A DNA stretch of 64,000 nucleotides from Phlebiopsis flavidoalba (lineage: Eukaryota; Basidiomycota; Agaricomycetes; Polyporales; Phanerochaetaceae): assembly GCA_035772785.1 (NCBI GenBank), contig JAOCPU010000054.1, positions 186,001-250,000 on the forward strand. Reading direction: 5' to 3'. The translations under genes and the position numbers were made by a program. The notes beneath the pieces were generated by a model, which was not told the DNA's origin, searched no databases, and worked only from the letters and a program-made list of their open reading frames with translations. Within the stretch, counting starts at the first letter, position 1; each line of letters begins with the position of its first letter. Of this stretch, positions 22,151-34,147 are shown piece after piece.

Positions 22151-24019
22151 AACACTGTCCCTCGCCTTTTGGATTCCGTGCACTGGCGCAATACCTCTAG
22201 TCTTTCAACTTCGCCGACTACGCAACGCTGTCCCTACAACTATTCACAAACTTCGCGTATGCTGTCAGTAAAGCCTCGTCCTGCACAACGCCTACATTAA
22301 CACCAAACTCCTACAAAAACTGGCGCTGGCATTCACGGGCACCGACAATATACGCTTGACATCTGCCAACGCTCAACTGCAAAAACAGGGCGTCCGGGTG
22401 AGGGGTTGCAATTGGGGGGTTTAACCAAGGGTATTTTCTCGGTGGGAAGCTGAGGGGGAACGGTTTGGACAGGACGATGTTGTGTGCGGTTTTGTGGTGA
22501 GGAGCAGTAGGGGTGGACCGCTTGCCACCAACGACTGCCAACTCACGAGGACGAGGATGGAGTGAGGCGATCTACGATTATGCATGTCTCATTATACCCT
22601 TGTACGTGGAGGAGGGAGATGAGAAGATGAATTGTGTCGGCGAGTCGTTGGCTTATACTTATTGACCGCTGTACCCGAGCGAGCTCCAGACGGGACTGCT
22701 TCCGGAAACGCACCTGCCACAAACACACCGCAACACTCAAGCACACCAGTCAACCCTCAGGAGGTCCCTCCTGCCGCGCGTGCTAGGCAAAAAATCGAGC
22801 AAACAAGCACAACCGTCGGAATCCTCCTCCTAAACACGCACACATCACACCGCCTCCAAGGTATGGGGGGGCAATACGGGTGGTGATAACGTGAGTAGAC
22901 CACTACCGGGGGCCACAAAGAGACTCTCTAGACAGAAACGACCTCACTACCGAAGACCAAAGTTGAGTGTAACCCCCACTGGCCACCATCCCCCTCCCCT
23001 CCAGGGGTACTCCCTCTCATCCCACCCATCCACGAAGCGTCTCGACCTCCTCCCGCACCCTCGTATCGGAAGAGCCCGCTGCCTGCGGCGCAGGCCGCAC
23101 CAAGTAGAGCGCGCGTGCGCGGCGCACCCAGCGTATCCGCGAGCCGCCGCGCGGTCGGGGGGGGGCAGAGGAGCTATCACCACGTCGAGCGCGTTGCCTG
23201 CGTCCGCGGTGAGAGCAACGTCGAGCGCGAGGCGCCATGGCGCGGGCGGGGCGGCGCGGATGAGAGCGCGTGCGTGATGCGCGGTGGTGAGTGTCGTGTG
23301 AGAGGGTCGTCTAGGAAAGGCGGGGGCAAGGTGTGGGTGGGATGTCTGGTCGCGCTGATTTTGCGTCAGCTTTCGTATGGGGGTAGAGGAGGGAAGCGGT
23401 CAAACCAGAGGAACGGAGCACACAAATGGTGGGTCTTTGGGGGGGGAGGAGGAAGGGTCGCCAAGCTCGAGCTTCGTCCGCAGCAAAATAACCGCCTCGG
23501 TCCAGCCGCGCCGCCCGCCCTCGCCCTGCTGAGAGCGCGCGGGCTGCGCCCGACACAACGAACAGCGCGCGCTGGCCGTTCGCGATGGGGCGCGACGCCC
23601 GTCTCGAGGTGCGTGTGGTGCGAACTAGCGCGGGCCAGTGCGCGTCGTCCGTCGGCGCGCAGGGCCTGCGGTGTGCAAGAGCGCCGCGTGGATGTACGAG
23701 GCCTCGGGACTTCGGACACCGTGGCGGCCATCGTGGAGAGGAAAACGCGGTCGGGGAGTGTGGTATGGTGGCGAGTGCAAAAGAGCTGCTGGGACTTTTG
23801 GTCCAAATGTATCGCGCTTTGTCATGTGGGCTTACGTAATGGCCATTTTCGGCGAGTGTGCGAAACGAACCACGGACTGTTTGTGGTCAACTGCTTACCT
23901 ACTTTAATCGTTACCAATCGACACCCCAAACACGCGGGCCAAGCAACGAGTATGGATTGCCTGCTTAGGAAGAACTCGATTGTACGAAAAAAAAAGCCAA
24001 CCTAAAGACGCCCAAAGTA
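22151..24019. other. GC-rich stretch, no recognised gene
   Basis: Very GC-rich between 23.0 and 23.75 kb, with several overlapping frames (the longest, 23115-24005 plus, is about 296 codons and of arginine-rich shadow type). Minus-strand pieces such as ALYLVRPAPQAAGSSDTRV near 23080 could be real exons of a decayed gene, but I cannot assign them. 22.15-22.9 kb shows nothing clear. Confidence 0.3.
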
Positions 24020-24285
24020 GACCAACGCAGTTTCTTTCAAGGACCCTTTCCACCCCCCGTCGTTCCTAACTTGAGCAGACTCAAACCCATTCGGTAGGGC
24101 CAAAGCCCCTAACCTCTCCATCATCTACACATCAAATATGGCGGGAACGGGCACGTCATGGAGGAGTGGTAGAACCGCGAAGGGCCGCGTGTCCTTGTCA
24201 AAGCCTGAGTGGAAGATGTTGGACGTCTTTGCAGCAAACTCGTTGCCCTTGACTGGAAAGAGCTGGATTGTGTCTGGTCCGCACG
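24020..24285 (-). pseudogene. C-terminal fragment of a beta-lactamase-like hydrolase
   Basis: Read on the minus strand: LFPVKGNEFAAKTSNIFHSG, LLHDVPVPAIFDV, then GEVRGFG and FESAQVRNDGGWKGSLKETA ending VYFGRL, stop. The same order is seen at about 2690-2950 in the hydrolase at 890-2960, but here the last 25 codons are intact, so this copy shows the true C-terminus. No N-terminal or catalytic part is present. Confidence 0.65.
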
Positions 24286-24372
24286 CGATCCCCGACGCTG
24301 GCACCCACATTGCGGCCTTCTGTGCCGCACCGCGATTTCCAGGGCCGCACCGTGTGGCTCTGGCGCGAGCGT
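24286..24372 (+). pseudogene. internal fragment of a GH5 gene
   Basis: The plus strand reads DAGTHIAAF and, after a one-base shift, HRDFQGRTVWLWRE. This is the GH5 segment also seen near 18700-18790 in copy 1. It abuts the opposite-strand hydrolase fragment directly at about 24285, so the junction is chimeric. Confidence 0.6.
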
Positions 24373-24518
24373 TCAAAACATATAGCAGAGGGGCAACCTA
24401 AACGTATATAGCTTCATAATCACTACAAAGTAAGTCACAGTACGCCCGTTCGTTTTCGTCAACACACCAAGTATGATACATTGATATACACCTCAATTAC
24501 AAAACCGGAATGGGAGGC

Positions 24519-26239
24519 TTACTTACTACCCGCCTTCCTCTTGGCAGCGTTTGCTTCTCTCACCTTATAGTACCGCGCTCTTAAGCAGCGCCTACTCCAT
24601 CTCTCTTCGGCCGAAACGGGCGTCGGCGTCGGCATCGGCACATGCAAGGTACGACCAGAGCGCATTATACCACCACTTGACGTCCCGACCCCCACTCGTC
24701 GACGCCCTTCTCCGACTTGTCTGCTAGGACTTTGTTTATGTGACGTCCGACTCTCCGTACACAACGTTAACCCGTTCGGGACGTTGGTTGTCTGTTGATG
24801 TTTTTTAATTGGTTCTTGGGGGTCTGTGGATTGAATGTGCGTGTGCTAGAGCAGGAAAAAAAAGACTCACGAGGAGGCGTTTGTACGGGCTCCATGACTT
24901 CCTCGATATCGTCGGCGTCCCCACTGGAGACGCATCAGGCGCTGGTGTGGCGTAGAAAGTCGCTAGCAACTTACATTAAACTGTCATCGACGCTCTGTCG
25001 TCTTTCTCGTCCTTCTTGCGTGGGCCCTCCAAGTCTGCATCCGAGTCACCGTCGCTGCTCGAGGGCTGTGGTCTGCTGTGTGACGAGTGAGGGCGCGGGC
25101 TCGTTTCGGTGGCGTACATGGATTTGCGTGTTTTCCATCCACATCTTTCTTCTGCGTATTTCAATGTCGGTCAGATGGCTCTTCCGGAAATCACGCATCT
25201 CCTAGAGGCATGGATAGTTGATTGGAACAACGCTGCAACAGACAAAGTCAGATTGACAAATTGATTAACCATGGGACATACTGTGAAGTTCAAATTTGCC
25301 ACACTTGTAAAGCCGGTCTTGGTGGCAGTTTCTATCCTGGGCTGAGAGGGGATGGACATGGGTTAAAATTGAATGATATCTTCAAGTGTATTTCATATAC
25401 ACACATTTGACACCAGATAGAGCCCATCATATAACGAAACCTGCCAATGGTGATCAACCCCCATATTTATCTGATTGCACATGTACGTACACAACCCAGT
25501 CGGTGCTAGGGGCATATTTAGACTTGAGTCTGGCACCACGAGTCACGCGGACTGGTGTTTGGCGACGGGCGAGACATCTGGGACAAACAAAATGAGCTCC
25601 ATTGAAGTGTATGAAATGGCATGGCTTGAATGAAACCCACTTGTAGAGCTGCATTCTTGTGGTTATCGACAGAATGACTGATCACGAACTTGTGGGCCGA
25701 AAGACACTAGTATATGTAGAATCAACTGCTGGGGTATCTTTCTTGTTCCTATCCAAACATACTCCTTGAGCCCTGTCCACCGCTTCCAACGTAGTACATC
25801 TAAGCATCTCCCATCAATTGACATACATTTACGGAACAAAAAATGTTAGAGCCTCACAAATGTCCCCATGATCTTCATCTCATCATATCTCCATTCCGAA
25901 GGACGCTAAATGCTCCAACATCTTTTCTACTGTAGGATGCCGCTGGCGCGATTGTGAACGTGGACAACAGATCGGCTAATGCATGACCATTCCCTAGATT
26001 CAAGAAGCGGTCCGGTTTAACTAGTTGGTTTATGAGATTGACTTCAGTGCGTTTTGGCCTCGTCTTCACACATCTCCGTACCGAGGGGGACGCCACGAAT
26101 GGGCCCAATGACAGGCGCCTTTGCTGCCAGGGCCAGCCTTAGAGGTGGATGGTTCGGGGACTAGCTTTCATCCTGTACGTACTGATTTGCGCGTCTTGGA
26201 GCCCTTACTACGAGCTCTAGTGTTAGCAGTGCGTGGCAT
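24519..26239 (-). CDS. SRA-YDG domain protein, copy 1
   Basis: SRA-YDG domains (as in UHRF1 and SUVH proteins) bind methylated cytosine. The start at 26239 gives MPRTANTRARSKGSKTRKS, then a GTACGTACAG donor; the same N-terminus starts copies 2 and 3. The domain follows: GPIRGVPLGTEMCEDEA near 26090, DVGAFSVLRNG near 25910, PVRVTRGARLKSKYAPS near 25555, and a KCGKFELH segment near 25290 corresponding to VCKFDFT in the other copies. A Ser/acidic tail follows (SSSDGDSDADLEGPRKK near 25060), then GDADDIEEVMEPVQ and the final motif MPTPTPVSAEERW, ending AAKRKAGSK, stop at 24519. The YDG tripeptide itself is poorly kept here (DRLYKC region). It was recognised by alignment to copies 2 and 3; some frames are interrupted. 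Confidence 0.65.
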
Positions 26240-26910
26240 AGTAGGTATCTGGTCCAAAGTTTTATAGCTGCGCCTTATGGAGGCGGCGCGACGCGTTTGG
26301 GCAATCGGTGCTCATGAGAGCTCACGATCACTCGTGTCATGGGCGCTGACACTGAAATGATGCTGGTGAAGAGCATGATGTCTGATAGAAGTTGAAACCA
26401 GTCTCCGGGTAGAATAGGATTGCGCACAAAACTCATACCAAGAAAACTGTCTATGTTAGTGCCCACGTAGTAGAATTAAGGGCTCACTTCGACATGAGCC
26501 ATACTTACTCGGTCTCGGCGCTTATCCGTTGTATTTTACGCCACAGCGCTCTTCGCAGGTCTTGCGACTACCGTCACTGTTCACGTTCCCCTTCCGTAAT
26601 GTCCACGAATTATCCTCAGCTCACAGTCGCAGATATGAACTTCCCGTGCCATGAAACTTGCGGTGTCGTCTGTCGCCTCCCGGTTGACGCGAACGTATGG
26701 GCAACACTGGACCCAGGCTCTGGTAGTGAATTATGGCGTGCCAGCTGGCAGCGGGAGACCTCATCACACTTCTGCAGCATCCACTATGTCGCTGAAATCA
26801 CGCGAAACGTAGCCATGTGCTAGCCAATGTCGGGCCCAGATGCCACGGACGTCATTGCCGATGCCGACGCCGTAAAGTCAGCCTCCCCACTGACGGCTGC
26901 CGCGAGCTGG

Positions 26911-26925
26911 CATCCATATAGGTCC
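26911..26925 (+). promoter_or_regulatory. TATA-like core promoter of kinase copy B
   Basis: CATCCATATAGGTCC lies about 120 bp upstream of the ATG at 27040 and matches the element before kinase copy A. Confidence 0.5.
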
Positions 26926-27039
26926 CGTTCGCCAGTTGGCGACGGACATCTTCTGGCTTCCTCCTCTTCTTCACTTCATTTCACTTTGCTTTCTTGCCGC
27001 TTTCTGTTCTTTTTTCTTTTGTGTCTTCCTTCTTTCACA

Positions 27040-29226
27040 ATGGGTTTCTTCGGTCGTAATCAAGCACACCTTGGACGTAAACGGTGGGCCTCAGGTCGTT
27101 ACTCATGCAAAGGTACGTCTGGCAATGCCTCTCATCGGTCGTCGCTGGATGAGCTAACTTCCTTAGACAAACGGTGATGTATCTCAAGAGCTCAGGAAGA
27201 ATCTGCCTCTGCGGTCGTCGTCGGACGGTACGTCGTTGCCTCATGTAGTCTCAATCATGTTCCAAGCTGACCCCCGCAGCCCCAGTCTTCGCCCGCTGCC
27301 GAGGCGCGAGCTCCTGAGCCTCCTCTGGGACGCCGCTCACAGCCCCGAGGGGTCCTCACTCCATCAAGACTCCCTCCTCCGCGACCTGCCCACCGCTCGC
27401 GCCCCTTCGCCCGCGCTCTCTTCCACTGCAGTCGGCGCTCACGTCCTTGTCAGCTCCTTCGCCATCCCGACCAGATCGGTGCGAAGGACCACCAGCCTCC
27501 GCATGTGTCCCAAACAAACTCCGCCCTGAAGACTTCTCAGTTCATAATCGACTAGGTCCTCGGAGGCTCAGGCGCGGATGCGAGGCACGGTCTACCTCGT
27601 CAGACACGTCCACTCTGGTAGAGAGCTCGCCATGAATGGATCATCGACTAAGCGCGAGGCAAGGGAGGAACAGGTGCTCCCGGTGAGCAGACCTGCTGTC
27701 TGAGAGCAGGTGTTGGACGCGTGGTGTGCCAAACATCATGGAGTTCCTGGGGAGCTTCCACAACAAGATCCATTACTTTCTGCTCACGGTGAGTGCCATC
27801 ACCATCTGGCTATATGCGCGCATCTGAAGCTGTTGTCGACAGGAAAACTACTCTGGAGGCGACGGTTGGACGGTCTTCATCGCACGCTGGGGCGCCTCCC
27901 AAGCCGCTCGCTCAGTTCTACGCCGGCGAGATGGTAAGTACCTCTCGACTGTCTGCCGAGCCAGCGGCTGACTAGCACGCACCACCCTAGGCATGCGGCG
28001 TCAAGTTCCTTCACGACCTCGGACATCTCGCTGTGCACCTCGACATCAAGGGCTGAGATATGTCCTCCTCAGGGCGACGGCCACTGCCGTCATCTCCGAC
28101 TTTGGGTTCACAAAGCCCGTCCGGGCCCTCCCCGCACCTGGCGAGTTCGAGTCGGAAATTTGTGGGACGCTGTGCTACATGTCGCCGGAGATGTTCATGG
28201 GCAAGGGGGATGACCCCTCGAGTGATGTGTGGTCGTTTGCTGTCACCGTGTTCTCGATGCTGGTCGGCAGGGTGAGTGGGCTGGGCTAATAGGTTTGTGA
28301 ATGCTGTTACTGATTGTGCTGGTAGACTCCCTGGGAGGCGGAGGACCCTTACAGGGCCGGGTTTCATCCGATGACTCCATTCAAGAAATGGCTCGGTGGC
28401 GACTACATGGACAAGAAGTCGAAAGCGTTCCTGCAGACTGTGAGTGCATTTACCTTCTCATATTATATTCGTTCTAATGACATCTGTACATAGATGTTTG
28501 TGATTGACACTGATCGCCGTGCCACGCTCGAGGACGCAATGAACCACCCTTGTGGTGGGGCAAGCCGTGAGCACTTCCTTCTCACTCATATCGAATATAT
28601 ACACTGATACACACGTCCTCCAGCGACTGGAAGGCCCTCGCTTCCGGCACCGCTCCCCTTCCCGACGTCGGCAACCCTCCCGAGGAGCACAAACCCGCCT
28701 TCCGCTCAGGCTCATTCGGCTGCTTCGGCGCGAGCGACGTGTACACCATCGACCCGTGCCCCGAGTTCTTCTACGCGTCGTCGGCTCTGGCTGTGGCCCC
28801 GCGGCAGTACTACGATGCCGACGACGACGACCTGTACTGGGAGGACAACAGGTCTACTCCTTACCTCGGCCGCTTTGAGGATGTCCCTCTCGAGGGCGGC
28901 GAGGACGGTCCGTTCGAAGATGAGAGCGTCCCGCCTGTTCGCCCGACGATCGTCTGTTCTGGCTCGGTGCAGCGTGACATGTCCTGTGTCACAGCCACCA
29001 CTGCCGTTGTCGTCGAGGAGAAGAACGAGTCTATTTCTTGTACTTCTGTAGAGATCGAAGTCATGGTGCAAGAAAAGGTAAGCATGCTGCGTGCGCGTTT
29101 CCTAATTTTCATGGCTGATGTATCGTTACCTTGCAGCCTGCTGGCCTCTTCGCCCGCGCGAAGAGCTGGCTCAACACCGTCGCCTCTCGCATCGCCCGTC
29201 TCTGCACCCGCCTGTCTTGCTTCTGA
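27040..29226 (+). pseudogene. protein kinase copy B, degraded catalytic N-lobe
   Basis: A paralogue of copies A and C. ATG at 27040 (MGFFGRNQ...). The linker PEGSS/LLWDAAHSPEG is kept near 27325. The N-lobe is damaged: the glycine loop is shifted (GPRRLRRG instead of GAGGCGTV), and the beta-3 region reads ELAMNGSSTKRE with an insertion that removes the AMKVID lysine context. A TGA interrupts the catalytic loop after HLDIKG near 28055. The C-lobe is good: ISDFGFTKPV, CYMSPEMF, DVWSFAVTVFSMLVGR, then PWEAEDPYR and FKKWLGGDYMDKKSKAF. The acidic tail (YDADDDDLYWED) and the final exon from 29137 to TGA at 29224-29226 (PAGLFARAKSWL...LSCF) are intact. The convergent neighbour is P450 copy 1. It is probably not an active kinase unless the N-lobe breaks are consensus errors. 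Confidence 0.65.
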
Positions 29227-30420
29227 GCTCCCACTTGCTCTCGCATCGTCCTCGCTCGTCGGCCTTGGAACCCAAGATACCCCTTTTACTTTGCTTTCAT
29301 CCTTGTCTTCTTCTCGCTTTGCTTTGCTTCACGACTCCGATGACTTTGACGACCCTCTCGGCGCTTGCGACCGACACGACGATCCAGTAATGTCGTACAC
29401 CACAGCCTATCCAATTCACAGCCTACTCTTCGGACGGTCGCGACGTTCCAGCAGCGTCGTGCTCAATGCTTTCGATCCACTGGGATCCAACACAGCCTAT
29501 CTCCAATTTCTTGCGACATCTACTTCAACTCCTGGATACCTACGACCTTCTCATCCGCCTTGTCTTGGTTCTCTTGCTCGCGCCGTCTCGTCTATCTATT
29601 CTATCGGTCCTCGGTCTCTCTTCTCTCGAGTCACACAGCCTACCACCCCTTTAATCCCTAATCACTTCTCTGGACGACATCGCTCACCCGTCGACACGGC
29701 ATCCTCCTGGCACTCTTCAACCGAAGGCTTTTTTCCTACGCATACATCTCCCTCGCGCCGGCCTCGATCCGCCTCCTTCTGTCCCTCTTGACAGTTAGCC
29801 GGCGGGATCTGGCCAGCCACGACGACCTCGCTCTACCAACGGCCCGAAAACATCCACAGGCTTAGTCCGACGGAAGTTCTTGGAGACTCACCCTCTCCCT
29901 GACACTTTCACTCGTCGACACAGCTGCTTGCACCGCACTCTGGTTCCTCTACTATGGCTCTGCGATTCAAGATTGTGGCACCTACGGCCGTCGGGCGTTA
30001 GTGCACACTGGCCGCACATTGGGGGCGGGGATGGGGCTCGTGTGGGTCCGTTGCGATGAGCCTTTGTGGCTCCGCGACGTTGATCCACCAGCCCGGCGAT
30101 GCCTGCTCTCTTCTGCTTGATGGTTTGCTGGTCCTCTGGTCTTCTTTCGTGGGGTCATGGTTGGGGAGCTGGAGTGTGCGCGAGGGCTGTGGCGGCGACG
30201 TGAGTCCGTCTCGCCTGTGTTGTTTGTTCTCTGCTCGCGGCTTCATGGTCATTTCTGAGTCGTGGCTCTGCTCCCACTGGGTTGATGATCTCGTTGCCTT
30301 CTTGTGTCTTTTCCCTCAGGGTTGGATCGCCAATTGTTACTTTAGGCGTATCATATTTATCTTCTATAACCGGCCCCCTTATACCTACACATATAATATC
30401 CACTGCCGTCGTAATTGTGT
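29227..30420 (+). repeat. conserved 3' region of kinase copy B
   Basis: This is homologous to 3400-4548 and to 46466-47690. A frame stays open from the last kinase exons far into this block (to 29791), out of phase with the spliced protein. The kinase 3' flank is thus poor in stops in more than one copy. Confidence 0.55.
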
Positions 30421-30712
30421 TACATACTTAGTCGCCACAATTTCATGTCATTTTTAATACTTCCTTTGCGTGACGGCTTGTCGCAATCAATACGAGCAAA
30501 AGACCCTTATGAGCCATGGGCCTGTTTCTCTTCGTTGGCTTATCCCGTCTTTTCATCCACGGCTGCATTTGCGAGATCTTGATAGTTCTGAGCCGGTAGT
30601 TTCATTGTTGCATGACGATATATTTGAGGAGTACTACACGAATGCGAGACAAGGTGATAGCGTACAAAGAGCCAAGTCAAAGAGTGGGGATGAGAAGTTC
30701 ACCGGGAAACCT

Positions 30713-33107
30713 TTACGCCTCGACGCGCTCAAGCCTCAGGTATTGCGCAGGCTTGTTGTCAATACGTCCTACCGTAGGATAGTTAACACCGGCCATGTTC
30801 CAGTAAATCTCCTTGTCGCTGAGCGAGAATTTGAAGCTACGGAGCATGACCGCCAAGACGACCTCTGAAGATGAATTGTGAGTAATGTATACACATCAAG
30901 GAGAGAAATGCGTACTCATTTCGAGCTGAGAGAACTTGAATCCGCTGCGGAAATGGGAGATTAACGTTAGCGTGGAACCGTCACCGCAAGGCTGCTAACG
31001 TACAGGCAAGCACGACTACCTCCTCCGTTGAATGTCATCCTGAGTGCACAACTATCAGTATCAACTAGGTAGCAAGACGATGGAAGTAACTCACAAGTTC
31101 GAGTACACCCCAGGAACATGTGCCTTGGTCAGCGCTTCGGGCAAAGGTGCCAGCCAACGCTCCGGCTTCCACTCAAGGGCATCGTCTCCCCAAAGTGCCT
31201 TGTTGGTGTTGCACGCTTCAATTCCGATGTATATGTCAGTGCCCTTCGGTACAGGATCTCGGAGATCAGCTGTCCATCGGTTCCAAGGATTGGTTCAGAA
31301 AGAGGCAAAACACAGCATCGTCGCGTGCCCTGTTACCCAAAGTGTGTCGCAGTGAGTTGAAAGCATCATGCAGCATGCTGCAAATACGCACTCCCTAAAT
31401 ATCATGCTCACAGCCGGGTGACTACGAGGAAAACATCAGATACCAGGACCTGCCGCACGGATATCGTCAAGACTCACAGTCGCAGGGTTTCTCTGCAAAC
31501 GGCGTCGAGGTACGGCAACGCGACAGGGTATCGTAGGGAATGTCTTCACCGTCAGGACTGGCTTCTATAATTTCAGCACGCATTTTGTTCTGCCTATCCT
31601 GATCCTCAGCCAGCAGGTGCAGTGTGCGAGCCAAAGAATTCGATGTGGTGTCGGTAGCCGCAAAAAACAAGTAGACTAGTCGCATACTTAAGCCAACGAG
31701 TGCAGAATATGAGTGTTGTAGTACGTACGACATCTGACCTAGGAGTTCTTCGTCTGTGAGTCTCTCTTCGGCTGACGCTTGCATATTTGCTTTCACTAAT
31801 ACTGGATCAATACCGTCACTCGAATCTTGGGGTGTCATGAATTGAACGTACTGAGGATACTCATGATATCTTTCCCTTCGCCAATCTGGTGTACGACGGC
31901 GTCGTCTCCTTTCTCAAGCGCGGCCCGCTTCCCGTAGAAGATGTTCTTGGATTGCGATTCCATAGCGTTGACGACTTCTATCATCCTGTGCATGTCCTTG
32001 AGAGGCACAAGCGATGCCAAAATTCGACCAATCCATGCTGGAGTATAAGGGACCATGTATGGAAGTATCTGCCTCCAAGCAGCAAGGGTTCGAGAAAGCT
32101 GGACTGCAGCAAAGGAAAATTGTGAATAATCCTGATGCGCCGTCAGAGAAAAGATGGTGCATTACACAAGATCCTTCAGGGCTTGACCATACACATTGGG
32201 TTCGCTCTTTGTCAGGGGATCGAAAAGAATAGCCGAGGCCACCCTGACCAATGAGCTCCAGTGCGGTGCGGCCCATCCAGTCTAGAACGTTGACCTCGGC
32301 TGTGGGGACTTGCCCACTTGCGCAGATACGGCATCGCGAAGCTGACGAGCCAAGATTGAGTGAATATGTCAGCCATGAAGGAAAACAAAACTATTACTCG
32401 GTGGACCGTGTGGTAGAATAAAGGTGTCATTGTGCGCATGTGGTTAATGTGAAAGACGGGAGTCAGCAGTTTGCGCTGCTTGCGATGAACCTCGCCTGCA
32501 AGGGCTTCGTTGAGTACGGTGGTGGTGTTACTAAACGTGGATAGACATACCTCCTATGGAAAGAAGATTGGGACCGAAGACCAAATGGTTCGCCCTGAGT
32601 GGATAGGACGAATTATGAGTGAATAAAGACCTTCATACATGATCGTAATGGGGCGTACATCAGTAGATCCTCCTGTACCTCGTACTTTGCTTGATCCTTG
32701 AGTAATATACTATTTAGTGCCTTGGTGTCAAAGACGTAGAGATTCTTCTTTGACTAAAAAACAAAGTAAGCATCGAGTCCTTTGAGTAAATGGCCCTACG
32801 GTACGTACACCAAAGAAACCGTGAACCTTGACCACGGAGCTGCCGTATCGCTCGGCCAGTCGCTTGTGGAATTCCCATCCGTGGCGATCAAAAAGATCAT
32901 GAAGATTACCTTGGTAGAGGTTCAGTATTTGCAGAACACGCGTGGTGATATTACTCACCCGTTAATGTAGAGGAAAGGAGGAGGACCTGGTACTTTGTCG
33001 AGAGGAGACCGCGTAAGATATCCACGAAGGATTCTCCAGAGGGGCCATGCCGCCGCAATAATTAGGATATAATGGGAGAGAGATGGACTTAGAGAAAATA
33101 GGTCCAT
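30713..33107 (-). CDS. cytochrome P450 monooxygenase, copy 1
   Basis: A microsomal fungal P450, heme-thiolate monooxygenase anchored in the ER membrane. The start at 33107 gives a membrane anchor (MDLFSLSPSLSHYILIIAAA) and a proline hinge KVPGPPPFLYING ending at a GTGAGT donor. Then come HGFFG, NSILLKDQAKYE, GEVHRKQRKLLTPVFHINHM (C-helix), DWMGRTALELIGQGGLGYSF, I-helix FFAATDTTSNSLART (AATDTT at 31645-31662), LPYLDAVCRETLRL with the ExxR motif, LVPKGTDIYIG, and the heme loop FNGGGSRACLG split by an intron at about 31006-31036. It ends LRLERVEA, stop at 30715-30713. Most motifs are present in at least ten short exons. Single-base shifts fall at 32223-32226 (an A-run on the plus strand), near 32280 and near 31515. 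The group resembles basidiomycete CYP5144-like enzymes by the C-helix and ELIGQGG phrases; this is not certain. Substrate unknown. Confidence 0.85.
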
Positions 33108-34147
33108 GAGGTGTCAGGAACGTGAGCTTGTGCAATCTGGCAGACACAGTTAATGCGGCTGATGTATATATACATAACATAGCTCCGGAGTGCCGTTGGC
33201 CCGGGAAAAAACTGTATGTATCAGACACTTGTTTCAAGCTGGGGGCTTGCATTTTCTAAATATGCAAAGGTCTGTCTTAGCGGCATTTCAATCGAGCGGG
33301 ATGATAGGCGTGAAACTAGCCTATGAGGTGAACGGGCTTGACCAACGTCGCCATGTCTCCCGCGTTGATGGCTGTTGGCCTGGGTCGCTCTTGCCTCTTC
33401 AATGGTACTGGGAGTGTATAGAAGAAAGACCGACACGGGGATATATCCCGAGACGGTTCAGATCAATCTTGAGAGCACTTGAGGATCGTAAAGTCTGCTT
33501 ACTGCAATGCTCTGTATAGACTGTGAACGGCTGTGACAATGGGAAAAAGGAACACATCAGAGCAAGAAGAATTCTGGTTGAATGGGCTTCTTACGCGGCA
33601 TCCACAACAGCCGACCCCGTGTGTCTTCGCGGGGAGTCACTTGCCTCCTGGGATTCGCCGGGGAACGGTAGCCCGAGAAATCGGGCATACGACTAGCTGC
33701 TTACTGGTAGTAGTTTGCGTATCTGTACTTGATGCAGTCGCTCTACTACGACAGAGCGTGCCGCGACGTTGACTACTCGACTTCAGCGGCGGAATTAGAT
33801 AAACGACCAATTTCCAACGAAATGCCGAGCACTCATGCGCAACAGGGTCAGCGGCCACGTTTTCTGCAGAAGGAGTAGTTTTTTAGTAATTTCTGACCAG
33901 AAATAAACCTTGTGTGCATACTGGCTAGCACTTGTCTCCATAGTTCGAACGGCGAGTATGAAACCCGAGTCTCGAACCGAGTCGGGAAAGACCATGGATC
34001 GACGGTAAATCGACGATCAGATCTTCATGTGCCATACACGTGACCCTAATGGTTCCTCAATTCGACGGACGTGACTGGCGCTCCCAAGTCACAGCGCGTC
34101 AGGCGGGCTCCGCGAGCGGTAGCTACGAACTTTGAACCTGAACCGCC
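33108..34147. other. intergenic; upstream region of P450 copy 1 and SRA copy 2
   Basis: Frames at 33190-33519 (+) and 33637-33858 (-) have no recognisable features. The last ~180 bp (about 33965-34147) resembles the upstream region of SRA copy 3 (about 36300-36475), so the tandem duplication includes the promoter. Confidence 0.35.

Larger units (their letters stand above)
26592..30756 (+). repeat. right arm of the ~4.1-kb inverted segmental duplication
   Basis: The counterpart of 3000-7155 in opposite orientation. It carries kinase copy B, its 3' region and the last codons of P450 copy 1. Because the P450 is complete only here, this arm is closer to the ancestral arrangement and the left arm is the derived, truncated copy. 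Confidence 0.8.

Noticed and set aside
23115..24005. A 296-codon plus-strand frame in GC-rich DNA
   Set aside because: Arginine/alanine-rich composition typical of shadow frames in GC-rich sequence, no domain, and it runs through sequence also open on the other strand.
28739..29791. A single 350-codon protein from the continuous frame in kinase copy B
   Set aside because: The frame passes through an intron with clear GTAAGC donor and TTGCAG acceptor; the spliced exon ends at 29226 as in copy A.
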